Below are positions 1 through 5,957 of a stretch of DNA of 30,228 bases, piece by piece; position 1 is the first letter of the stretch, and every line of letters begins with the position of its first letter. The notes under the pieces are model-generated. The model was not told where the DNA came from. It ran no database searches and was given only the letters and a program-made list of their open reading frames with translations. Source of the DNA: a virus; the IMG/VR virus record IMGVR_UViG_3300029448_000256, positions 1 through 30,228 of that record; one strand, 5' to 3'. The position numbers and the translations under genes are program-made.

Positions 1-1
1 T

Positions 2-74
2 GGGGCTGTAGCTCAGTTGGGAGAGCACCTCCCTTGCACGGAGGGGGTCGCAGGTTCAAATCCTGTCAGCTCCA
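2..74 (+). tRNA. tRNA-Ala (anticodon TGC)
   Basis: A complete cloverleaf can be folded. The acceptor stem is GGGGCTG/CAGCTCC, the D-arm GCTC/GAGC, the anticodon stem CCTCC/GGAGG with loop CTTGCAC (anticodon at 35-37), and the T-arm has loop TTCAAAT. The third acceptor pair is G-U, the classic identity element for alanyl-tRNA synthetase. The discriminator is A74 and no CCA is encoded, so the host must add it. The seven-base acceptor stem is identical to that of the tmRNA further along, which is also an alanine acceptor. Confidence 0.96.
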
Positions 75-98
75 CTAAATAAAGGAGAACGATTTACT

Positions 99-482
99 AT
101 GATAGCATTAGAATGTAATAGGTGTGGTCGTTGGGTAGATAATCTCGGCGAAGAAACACATACCGTAGTTTGTGCTTATTGTGTTTTGAAAGCAGTAGGT
201 ATGCCAGAGGAAAAACCAAGTTATACACCTACAGGTCGTCCTGCAGGTTGGCACTTTATGAAAGAGTTTGTTGATAAAGATGGTAATGTGTTTCACAGAG
301 GTGTTGAAGCAAAACAATTAAAAGGTACTTTACCACCTACTAAAATAACTAAAACTAAAGTGAAAACTAAACGTAGGACTAAAGAACAAATACTTTTAGA
401 TAGAGCAAAAGAAAAAAAAGCAGCTCTGAAAAAAGCTCATCAAAAACAAAAAGATTTTTTAAATCATCAAGTAGGTAAATAA
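99..482 (+). CDS. Small zinc-ribbon-like phage protein of unknown function
   Basis: The 127-residue product begins with a CNRCG pair of cysteines (residues 6 and 9) and has a second pair, CAYC, near residues 25-28, so the N-terminus probably binds zinc. A central region contains GRPAGWHFMKEFVDKDGNVF, which I associate with hypothetical proteins of marine T4-like phages. The last 45 residues are almost all Lys, Thr, Arg and Ala, forming a basic tail that could touch nucleic acid. A Shine-Dalgarno AAAGGAG lies about a dozen bases before the ATG. The stop codon overlaps the next start by one base (TAATG). No enzymatic function can be assigned. Confidence 0.8.
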   Translation: MIALECNRCGRWVDNLGEETHTVVCAYCVLKAVGMPEEKPSYTPTGRPAGWHFMKEFVDKDGNVFHRGVEAKQLKGTLPPTKITKTKVKTKRRTKEQILLDRAKEKKAALKKAHQKQKDFLNHQVGK

Positions 483-616
483 TGGCAAAAAAGAAAAAAC
501 AACCATTTCATATTGCAAATAAACTTAAACAATTTGAGTTAAAAGATGGTACTAAGTTTTGGGCAAAGGACGAAGAAGATGCTAAACTATACAGAAAACA
601 CGTAGGTGAAAAATAA
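482..616 (+). CDS. 44-residue basic protein, unknown
   Basis: This short frame starts with ATG inside the TAATG junction with the preceding gene and ends in another TAATG junction, so it is likely translated by coupling. The product starts MAKKKKQPFH and contains LKDGTKFWAKDEEDAKLYRKH. It has no membrane segment or recognisable domain. Its existence is supported by the unbroken chain of one-base overlaps from 99 to 1120, not by homology. Confidence 0.62.
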   Translation: MAKKKKQPFHIANKLKQFELKDGTKFWAKDEEDAKLYRKHVGEK

Positions 617-696
617 TGTTTGAACTTATTGTAGTTTTTTTGTTAGGTTATATTGCATTAAAGATGTACGATAACAATAATAATCCGAGGATTTAA
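616..696 (+). CDS. 26-residue single-helix membrane peptide
   Basis: A very short frame whose ATG shares one base with the preceding TAA and whose TAA shares one base with the next ATG. The product MFELIVVFLLGYIALKMYDN followed by a polar tail has one hydrophobic helix covering about residues 3-17. It could be a membrane micropeptide. Without comparative data it remains tentative, but the tiling of starts and stops favours a real gene. Confidence 0.5.
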   Translation: MFELIVVFLLGYIALKMYDNNNNPRI

Positions 697-845
697 TGAA
701 CGACTTTTTACATTTTTTAAAACATTTAATTGGGTTGTGTGGTGAGTATTCACATCCAAGTATATTATTAACTGGTGGAGTATTTCTTACTACAATGGGA
801 TTGTATTGGAAAAAATTAATAGGTTATATGAAAGATTTCTTTTAA
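696..845 (+). CDS. 49-residue putative membrane protein
   Basis: The frame is linked at both ends by one-base TAATG overlaps. The product begins MNDFLHFLKHLIGLCGEYSH and has a hydrophobic stretch around residues 23-43 (ILLTGGVFLTTMGLYWKKLI) ending in basic residues, consistent with one transmembrane helix. Holin-like or other membrane roles are possible but nothing specific can be shown. Confidence 0.55.
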   Translation: MNDFLHFLKHLIGLCGEYSHPSILLTGGVFLTTMGLYWKKLIGYMKDFF

Positions 846-1120
846 TGGGTTTTAAGGACAATTTAGTTAAAGAAAAAGATGGTTCTTACGTTTTAAAATC
901 AAAATCAAAAAAAGTTAAGAAAAAAGGAACTTGTATTGAGTGCGGAGAGAATAGTGCAGTTAGAAATTTGTTATATGAATATGATACAGAAGATGTAATG
1001 AATGTAAGAAATTACATAGAGGACCATTTGACCACACACACGACCCATAAATCTATGAAAGCTATTTGGTGTGGTACTTGTAATGCCTTAATAAAGTATG
1101 AGGTTAAACTAAATAAATGA
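845..1120 (+). CDS. Small protein with two cysteine pairs (zinc-binding?)
   Basis: I place the start at ATG 845, which shares a base with the upstream stop, and not at the in-frame TTG at 806 inside the preceding gene. The 91-residue product has a basic lysine-rich segment (KSKSKKVKKK), then CIECG, then HTTHKS and WCGTCN, so two CxxC pairs could hold one zinc ion with the C-terminal beta strand IKYEV. The stop TGA overlaps the start of the peptide deformylase gene by four bases (ATGA), so the two are translationally coupled. Function unknown. Confidence 0.72.
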   Translation: MGFKDNLVKEKDGSYVLKSKSKKVKKKGTCIECGENSAVRNLLYEYDTEDVMNVRNYIEDHLTTHTTHKSMKAIWCGTCNALIKYEVKLNK

Positions 1121-1767
1121 AACAAGTAATTAATTGTTTAAAAGAAAATAATCCATTAATTAATAAAAAATTAAAAGAGGTAAGTGTAGATGAAGGACTC
1201 AAGATTGCAGAGGAGTTATTCAGGATTCTTAATGAAAGAAAAGACGGAATTGGTCTTGCGGCTAACCAGGTGGGTATCGATGCTAGTGTTGCTGTGGTTA
1301 ATGTTCGTGAACCAATAATATTAATTAATCCTAAAGTAATTAAAGTTTGGGACGAAATACCTTATTATGAAGGGTGTTTGTCGTTTCAAGGTAAAGGTAT
1401 ACAAACTAAACGATATAAAAATATAGAAATCAAAACAGAACAAGTAGAGAGTAATTGGTATTTCAGTGGAGCTGATAATGTTTCAGATGGTAAAGGTAGT
1501 TGGGAAGAAACAAATCATAAACAAGAAGATACTGAGTTAAGACTACTTGAAACTATTTGTGTACAACACGAAATAGACCATTTAAATGGTATGACTATTA
1601 TGGACAGACAAATGATAAACACTATAGTTAATACAGAAAAATTTGGTAGAAACGAAAAAGTTATGATTACTGATGGTGAAGTATCAGTAGAAATGAAATA
1701 TAAAAAAGCAAAACCACTTATAGATAGTGGTAAATGGGAACTCTATGTAGGAGGACCGATAACATAA
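1117..1767 (+). CDS. def: Peptide deformylase
   Basis: This metallohydrolase removes the formyl group from the initiator methionine of nascent proteins. All three family motifs are visible: GIGLAANQ (residues 44-51), EGCLS (85-89, metal-binding Cys) and QHEIDH (150-155, the HExxH metal site and catalytic Glu). At 216 residues it is longer than most phage deformylases because about 30 polar residues are inserted between motifs 2 and 3 and there is a C-terminal extension. Phage deformylases are known from marine T4-like phages. The neighbours tRNA-Ala and tmRNA make this a translation-support module. It overlaps the previous gene by four bases. Confidence 0.95.
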   Translation: MKQVINCLKENNPLINKKLKEVSVDEGLKIAEELFRILNERKDGIGLAANQVGIDASVAVVNVREPIILINPKVIKVWDEIPYYEGCLSFQGKGIQTKRYKNIEIKTEQVESNWYFSGADNVSDGKGSWEETNHKQEDTELRLLETICVQHEIDHLNGMTIMDRQMINTIVNTEKFGRNEKVMITDGEVSVEMKYKKAKPLIDSGKWELYVGGPIT

Positions 1768-1941
1768 ATGAAAAAAGTGATATCAAAAAAGACAATAAAA
1801 GTTGGGAAAAAATATTATACAGAAGAAAAATATTGGGCTAGATTTCCCTCAGATAGAATTATTACAACAAGAACAAGACAAATATTACCACGATGGATAA
1901 GGGTAGTGATAAAAAATATCAAAAATATTGTATGTAGATAG
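1768..1941 (+). CDS. 57-residue basic protein, unknown
   Basis: The ATG follows the deformylase stop immediately. The product MKKVISKKTIKVGKKYYTEE continues with a Lys/Arg-rich chain and no acidic patch, giving a strongly basic protein that could bind nucleic acid. The end, WIRVVIKNIKNIVCR, looks like an amphipathic helix. No domain is recognised. The call rests on tight spacing and continuous frame only. Confidence 0.5.
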   Translation: MKKVISKKTIKVGKKYYTEEKYWARFPSDRIITTRTRQILPRWIRVVIKNIKNIVCR

Positions 1942-1949
1942 TTAAGTAT

Positions 1950-2111
1950 ATGAATTACTTTAAACTATTAACAAAACCATTTGAAATTATATTAATTGCA
2001 TTTGTGAGTTTTTTAGCTGCTATTATACTAGCTGTTTATTTATTATTGTGTATAATAGTCGAGATAGGTAGAAAAGGATATAGATATGGATTTGGAAGAA
2101 ATATTACATAA
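1950..2111 (+). CDS. 53-residue single-pass membrane protein
   Basis: Starts eight bases after the previous stop. The product has a long hydrophobic stretch at about residues 12-38 (IILIAFVSFLAAIILAVYLL) flanked by N-terminal Lys and a basic C-terminal tail with RKGYRYGFGR. This predicts one transmembrane helix. It overlaps the following acidic gene by 26 bases in another frame. Function unknown. Confidence 0.5.
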   Translation: MNYFKLLTKPFEIILIAFVSFLAAIILAVYLLLCIIVEIGRKGYRYGFGRNIT

Positions 2112-2226
2112 ATTAGATGAAGCAAAAGAATTAGAAGATTGGGATATGGTTGATGAATGTATAGAATCCCTCAGAATTTTAATAGATGACTATGACGAAT
2201 ATAATAGTGAAGAAGATTGGGGCTGA
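2086..2226 (+). CDS. 46-residue acidic protein overlapping the tmRNA 5' end
   Basis: The frame starts at ATG 2086 and encodes a very acidic helical protein (MDLEEILHKLDEAKELEDWD, then repeated Asp/Glu to the end). The last codons, TGG GGC TGA, are also the first bases of the tmRNA (2219-2226), so the gene stop and the mature RNA 5' end share eight bases. Processing of the tmRNA would therefore cut this message at its stop codon. Function unknown. Confidence 0.55.
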   Translation: MDLEEILHKLDEAKELEDWDMVDECIESLRILIDDYDEYNSEEDWG

Positions 2227-2625
2227 CATTGGTTTCGACAGATGTTATTTGACAATAGAGTGCAGCAGAGATTGAGTAGGTCTCGTTACAAAATACTCAC
2301 AACTGAAATGGCGATAAATCGCTACAAGGGTTGGAAATCGACTGGCATTTAGCCAGTGCTGAAATGGGATTTGATAATTTCGTTTCTGATTCTCAACCAT
2401 CTCACGTTTACGCGTAAGATACTGAGTTGTTTAACACTCGGTCATAAAATAAGTTAAACACTAACTCTTTCGTATGTAGAGTATAAAGAAGTACACTCTT
2501 TCGTATGTAGAGTATAAAGAAGTACAAGTAGTTTGTCAGTTGCTCCTTTAATTGAAACTGAACTAAGCTGTGAAAGACTTTATCGAGAAAACATTTGGAC
2601 GTGGGTTCGAACCCCACCAGCTCCA
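2219..2625 (+). ncRNA. ssrA: Transfer-messenger RNA (tmRNA, one-piece)
   Basis: The 5' end GGGGCTGACATTGGTTTCGA and the 3' end CCACCAGCTCCA fold into the tRNA-like domain with an alanine-type acceptor stem, including the G-U third pair, and a T-arm with loop TTCGAAC. Internal elements can be drawn. PK1 pairs 2268-2271 with 2281-2284 and 2273-2278 with 2294-2299. A helix-5-like hairpin, ACTGGC/GCCAGT, lies at 2341-2357. PK2 is a hairpin at 2421-2440 whose loop pairs perfectly, 8 bp, with 2453-2460. Next come two identical 31-base units, and the last pseudoknot pairs TAGTT and CAGTT with AACTGAACTA. The length is 407 bases and no CCA is encoded. By position the resume codon is probably near 2305, but the tag is uncertain. 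tmRNA rescues stalled ribosomes together with host SmpB. Confidence 0.96.
2464..2525 (+). repeat. 31-base exact tandem duplication inside the tmRNA
   Basis: Units 2464-2494 and 2495-2525 are identical. Each contains ACTCT, a nine-base loop, then AGAGT, and a downstream GAAG that can pair with TTTC of the loop, so each unit can form a small pseudoknot. They occupy the place of PK3 in the tmRNA ring. Confidence 0.95.
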
Positions 2626-2658
2626 CAAAAATTAATTAAGTTTTACTAAACTAACAGA

Positions 2659-2676
2659 TATTTATAAAAGAACAAA
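2659..2676 (+). promoter_or_regulatory. Candidate phage promoter motif (TATTTATA type)
   Basis: The sequence TATTTATAAAAGAACAAA lies between the tmRNA and the 3D-domain gene, 13 bases before its ATG. The TATTTATA core recurs in the spacers before 10869 and 25527, with a variant before 22583. AT-rich background makes chance matches possible, and one also occurs inside the QueD coding region. Confidence 0.35.
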
Positions 2677-2688
2677 GAAAAGGTAACT

Positions 2689-3204
2689 ATGAATAAGAAT
2701 ATGACATTATTAGGAATAGCTATTATATTGATTACGTATGCTAATGGCATCGTATCAACTAAATTTCTTAGCGATAAGAATATTCAACTACAATCTCTGG
2801 TAGATGAAAATAAAAGACTATCAGATAAGTTGAATGAATATGAAACAGAGGGAATGCACGTGACCGTAACTATGTATCAACCAGTGGCACGTCAAACTGA
2901 TTCTACACCGAACATTCTCGCGGATGGTACGCGCATACGAGTTGGAGAAGCTTCCAACTACAAATTTATAGCGGTTAGTAGAAATCTTTTGAGACGCTGG
3001 GGCGGTTGGTTAGATTATGGTGATTTCATTCTGTTAAAAGGAACTGATGGTAAAGATGGTGTATATCAAGTTAGAGATACGATGAATAAACGATATGTTA
3101 ATCGTATTGATATTCTTGAATCTATTGATGTTAAGCCATACAAGTTCGATAGTGCACAAATAATAAAAACTGATTTAGTAACTAATGGATATAGTTCAAA
3201 TTAA
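2689..3204 (+). CDS. Membrane-anchored 3D-domain (RlpA/MltA-like) protein
   Basis: The 171-residue product has an N-terminal hydrophobic segment (about residues 5-24), a short helical linker rich in Gln, Lys and Glu, then a double-psi beta-barrel of the 3D family from about residue 57. The pattern is VTVTMYQP, then LADGTRI (Asp 79), FIAVSRNLL, LDYGD, VYQVRDTMN (Asp 130) and RIDIL (Asp 141), giving the three conserved aspartates. 3D domains occur in peptidoglycan-processing proteins such as lytic transglycosylases, so a role in cell-wall degradation at lysis or entry is plausible. The helix could be a signal anchor placing the domain in the periplasm. A ribosome site AAAAGG precedes the ATG. 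Confidence 0.75.
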   Translation: MNKNMTLLGIAIILITYANGIVSTKFLSDKNIQLQSLVDENKRLSDKLNEYETEGMHVTVTMYQPVARQTDSTPNILADGTRIRVGEASNYKFIAVSRNLLRRWGGWLDYGDFILLKGTDGKDGVYQVRDTMNKRYVNRIDILESIDVKPYKFDSAQIIKTDLVTNGYSSN

Positions 3205-3214
3205 AAAATAATAC

Positions 3215-3243
3215 TTGACAAGTGAGAAAAAATGTCGTATATT
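3215..3243 (+). promoter_or_regulatory. Sigma-70-type promoter of the deazaguanine operon
   Basis: TTGACA (3215-3220), a 17-base spacer and TATATT (3238-3243) match the bacterial housekeeping consensus almost exactly. It lies in the only spacer of the region, 34 bases before the QueD start. It probably lets host RNA polymerase transcribe the operon early. Confidence 0.8.
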
Positions 3244-3277
3244 AAGACATTGAAAAATACAATAAAAATGAGGTTAT

Positions 3278-3721
3278 ATGAAATTCAAATCAACTAAAAG
3301 ATTTGGACCTATTACTACAGGTCATAGGCAATGGCGTGATTCCGGTCATTGTTCTTATATTCATGGATATGGTAGATATGTTAGATTGACTTTTGAGGCA
3401 TCACAACTTGATGAACGTGGTTGGGTTATGGACTTTGGTGATTTAAAAGATATAAAGAAATGGATTGAGAGTGAATGGGACCACAGAACATTAATAGCTA
3501 ATGATGACCCTTTACGTTCTGAATTGATTGACTTACAAGAAAGAGGTGGAATATATCTTAATATACTACCCAAAGGTTATGGTCCTGGTATCGAAGAATC
3601 TTGCAGATATTTATATGATATGATAAACCCTAAGATTAAAACAAAAACAAACAATCGTGTTGAGATTACACGAGTAGAAGTTTGGGAACACGAAAATAAT
3701 CACGCTGAATATGTCGGATAA
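3278..3721 (+). CDS. queD: 6-carboxy-tetrahydropterin synthase (QueD), phage-type
   Basis: QueD converts dihydroneopterin triphosphate to 6-carboxy-5,6,7,8-tetrahydropterin, the second step of 7-deazaguanine synthesis. The 147-residue protein shows the T-fold signature: His16, the catalytic Cys25 in GHCSYIHGYGRYV, LDERGWVMDFGDLK (about 44-57), WDHRTL (67-72) and a C-terminal VEVWEHENNHAEY with the substrate-binding Glu. The usual HGH zinc motif reads HGY here (His29, Tyr31), a variant I associate with a phage and alphaproteobacterial branch. It is the first gene after the sigma-70-type promoter and overlaps QueE by 11 bases. A GAGG ribosome site precedes the ATG. Confidence 0.9.
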   Translation: MKFKSTKRFGPITTGHRQWRDSGHCSYIHGYGRYVRLTFEASQLDERGWVMDFGDLKDIKKWIESEWDHRTLIANDDPLRSELIDLQERGGIYLNILPKGYGPGIEESCRYLYDMINPKIKTKTNNRVEITRVEVWEHENNHAEYVG

Positions 3722-4457
3722 AGTTTTACCTATAAATGAAATGTACACTTGTTTACAAGGTGAAGGTAAACTTATGGGTGTGCCACATATTTTGATACGA
3801 GTGAGTGGTTGTAGATTACGTTGTCAATTTGCTGATTCGTTTTGTGATACACCTTATAGTTCTTGGAAACCCGAGAAAGGTAAATTTACATATCAAGATG
3901 TTGACAAGTTTTTTGAAAAACATCCTCACATACATCATACTATGATTACTGGAGGAGGTCCTACACTACACGGAAAAATGTTACAAAAACTTTGTGAGAT
4001 AGCTAAGAAACGTTATCACCATATTACAATCGAAACTGAAGGTAGTGAGTTTGTGTCTACTATGGGTGATTTGATATCGTTATCACCTAAGTTATCGAAT
4101 AGTACACCGAAACCAGGAACAACTATGCCATTTACAGGTAAAATAGTTACAGAAAAAGATAAAGAAAAACACGAGAAGTGGCGTTGTAATTATGAAGCTA
4201 TGAAACAACTTATAGAACATCATCCTGATTATCAACTCAAACCTGTTATCTCAAGTGAGGAAGATTTAGAAGAAGTAAAAGAGTTACAGAAAATATTAGA
4301 TGTTCCTAATCATATGGTATATTTGATGCCCGAAGGTCTTGAACGTAATCAGTTAAATGAAAGACGTAAATGGTTAACAGAATTATGTACTCGTGAAGGT
4401 TATAATTTTACAGATAGATTACATATTATAGTTTATGGAGATGAACGTGGGGTATGA
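3711..4457 (+). CDS. queE: 7-carboxy-7-deazaguanine synthase (QueE), radical SAM
   Basis: QueE is a radical S-adenosylmethionine enzyme that contracts the QueD product to 7-carboxy-7-deazaguanine. The N-terminus NEMYTCLQGEGKLMGVP is the family substrate-binding region. The iron-sulfur motif is Cys34, Cys38 and Cys45 (CX3CX6C), four residues wider than the usual CX3CX2C, and it keeps the CDTPYSSW context. The SAM-binding TGGEP motif reads TGGGPTL (80-86). ETEGS follows near residue 105. The 248-residue length fits. These departures are consistent with a phage-specific subfamily and not obviously with inactivation, because the three cysteines are present. The 3' end overlaps the next frame by 23 bases. 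Confidence 0.92.
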   Translation: MSDKVLPINEMYTCLQGEGKLMGVPHILIRVSGCRLRCQFADSFCDTPYSSWKPEKGKFTYQDVDKFFEKHPHIHHTMITGGGPTLHGKMLQKLCEIAKKRYHHITIETEGSEFVSTMGDLISLSPKLSNSTPKPGTTMPFTGKIVTEKDKEKHEKWRCNYEAMKQLIEHHPDYQLKPVISSEEDLEEVKELQKILDVPNHMVYLMPEGLERNQLNERRKWLTELCTREGYNFTDRLHIIVYGDERGV

Positions 4458-4668
4458 TTGGATAGGTTGGATAGGAACTGTTGCTATAGTAGCAGGTTAC
4501 TACTTCAACGCTAAAAAAATAAAAACTTGTTTTATTATCTGGGGATTAGGTAATGTAGCATTCTTGATATATGCTTACTTGATTGATGCTCCTCCTCAGA
4601 TAGCAATAAGTGCATTTGTAATTGGTATGAATATTTTCGGTTACAGACAATGGAGTAAAGATGAATAA
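4435..4668 (+). CDS. Small three-helix membrane protein (PnuC/SemiSWEET-like size)
   Basis: The 77-residue product has three hydrophobic segments, roughly residues 9-25, 31-49 and 53-69, and ends in a charged tail (RQWSKDE). The start may be ATG 4435 or the in-frame ATG 4441, both inside the end of queE. The pattern of IWGLGN in the second helix and NIFGYRQW in the third resembles half-size members of small-molecule transporter families, but I cannot place it firmly. In this operon a precursor or nucleoside transport role could be imagined. That is inference only. It overlaps FolE by eight bases. Confidence 0.7.
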   Translation: MEMNVGYDWIGWIGTVAIVAGYYFNAKKIKTCFIIWGLGNVAFLIYAYLIDAPPQIAISAFVIGMNIFGYRQWSKDE

Positions 4669-5293
4669 ATTAAAACATGCTAACGGAAACAATCCGTTGA
4701 CAGAACAAGAAAAATTAAAAATGATTGAAGAAGCGGCTGAACATTATGGTCGTTATATGACTGCTTTAGGTTTTGACTGGGCGGAAGACCCTAACTCTTC
4801 AGAGACACCTATCAGAGTAGCTAAAGCTTTTGTCAATGATTTAGCTTCAGGTGTTTATAATGAATCACCTAAGATAACAGCATTTGATAATGTAGATGGT
4901 TATGATGGTATTGTGTTTCAGGGTAATATTAAATTACATTCATTTTGTTCACATCATCATTTACCTTTTGTAGGACATGCTCACGTGGCTTATCTACCTA
5001 CACCTGAGGGTAAAGTGATTGGACTTAGTAAACTCAATCGTATTGTTGATTTTTATGCTAGACGACCTCAAGTACAAGAGAACTTAACAATGCAGGTACA
5101 CGACCACATTCACGATGTGTGTGAAGAAAACATTGGTGTTGCTGTATCTGTCGAGGCTGACCATATGTGTGCTTGTGTACGTGGTATCAAACATAATTCT
5201 ACTATGAAAACATCTAAGTTGAGTGGTGAGTTTATGAATTATGATAGTCATTCACGAGAAGAATTTTATAACTTTATAAGGGATTTAAAATGA
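4661..5293 (+). CDS. folE: GTP cyclohydrolase I (FolE)
   Basis: FolE opens GTP to 7,8-dihydroneopterin triphosphate, the entry step to both folate and 7-deazaguanine. The 210-residue sequence shows the family blocks: SSETPIRVAKAF (N-terminal helix), HSFCSHHHLPFVGHAHVAYLP with zinc ligands Cys96 and His99, VIGLSKLNRIVDFYARRPQVQE, and DHMCACVRGIKH with zinc ligand Cys170. The C-terminal STMKTSKLSGEF is also typical. Full length and intact. It is flanked by QueD and QueE, which argues for deazaguanine rather than folate supply. The stop TGA overlaps the next start (ATGA). Confidence 0.96.
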   Translation: MNKLKHANGNNPLTEQEKLKMIEEAAEHYGRYMTALGFDWAEDPNSSETPIRVAKAFVNDLASGVYNESPKITAFDNVDGYDGIVFQGNIKLHSFCSHHHLPFVGHAHVAYLPTPEGKVIGLSKLNRIVDFYARRPQVQENLTMQVHDHIHDVCEENIGVAVSVEADHMCACVRGIKHNSTMKTSKLSGEFMNYDSHSREEFYNFIRDLK

Positions 5294-5547
5294 ATAATTT
5301 TAAAATTATAGAAGGTAGAAAAAATGAAAAAGATAAGATTTTATTGTATAATGGAAAACCAGTTACATTTGTAGATGTTGCTATAATGTGTAGATTTTTT
5401 ATAGAGAATGAAGACGCTGTATATCCTCCACCACGATATAAAGGAGGTCAAATGTTTATTGAGTATATAAAAGAAGTATTAGATACAAGAAAAATACCAA
5501 GTAATGAAAAATATCAATTAGATAAAAAGGAGTTAGTTCAAGTATGA
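5290..5547 (+). CDS. 85-residue protein, unknown
   Basis: Coupled to FolE and to the phosphoribosyltransferase by four-base ATGA overlaps at both ends. The product has no membrane segment; it contains ILLYNGKPVTFVDVAIMCRF and a YPPPRYKGGQMF turn. I recognise no family. A strong internal ribosome site AAGGAGGT (5441-5448) sits just before an in-frame ATG at 5452, so a shorter 32-residue product is also possible. Confidence 0.7.
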   Translation: MNNFKIIEGRKNEKDKILLYNGKPVTFVDVAIMCRFFIENEDAVYPPPRYKGGQMFIEYIKEVLDTRKIPSNEKYQLDKKELVQV

Positions 5548-5957
5548 AAGAATTTGTAAGTTGGGAGTTAATTGATGAGTGTATCACAGATATAGCGTTT
5601 TATCTAAAAGATGAAGATAGAGGTAAAGTTTTTGAAGGTGTTTATGGTATACCTAGAGGGGGAGCGTTGTTAGCTATATTATTAAGTCATAAAATGGATA
5701 TTCCATATATTGATAGATTTGATGATGTGAATGAAAACGTTGTAATAATTGATGATATAGCTGACACGGGTAATACATTAAAAAAATATAAAAATCATCC
5801 TAAATCAGAGAAAAGTTTTTATGTAACAATTCACGAACACGAACAAAGTATTGTTAAACCAGATTTAGCATTAATTGATAAACGGGATAAATGGATTGTT
5901 TATCCTTGGGAAACTAAAGATTCAGAAGAAATACAGGACTATTTAAATGAAAACTAA
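5544..5957 (+). CDS. Type I phosphoribosyltransferase
   Basis: The PRPP-binding signature VVIIDDIADTGNT lies at residues 66-78 and is preceded by the GIPRGGALLA loop (35-44) expected in this fold. At 137 residues it is a minimal PRTase. Such enzymes join a base to ribose-5-phosphate using PRPP or act in reverse. Hypoxanthine, xanthine or guanine types are closest in size. In this operon it may salvage or activate a purine or a deazapurine. That substrate is inferred from context only. It overlaps both neighbours (ATGA upstream, 11 bases downstream). Confidence 0.85.
   Translation: MKEFVSWELIDECITDIAFYLKDEDRGKVFEGVYGIPRGGALLAILLSHKMDIPYIDRFDDVNENVVIIDDIADTGNTLKKYKNHPKSEKSFYVTIHEHEQSIVKPDLALIDKRDKWIVYPWETKDSEEIQDYLNEN

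Noticed and set aside
806-845. TTG start at 806 for the small two-cysteine-pair gene
   Set aside because: It lies inside the preceding coupled frame. ATG 845 shares a base with the previous stop, as do its neighbours.
2464-2525. Tandem 31-base repeat as a CRISPR-like array
   Set aside because: There are only two copies with no spacer between them, and both lie inside the tmRNA pseudoknot ring.
2408-2626. A 72-codon minus-strand frame with the start MELVGFEPTS
   Set aside because: It is the complement of the tmRNA. The VGFEPT start is a well-known artefact of reading the antisense of the T-arm and 3' end of tRNA-like genes.
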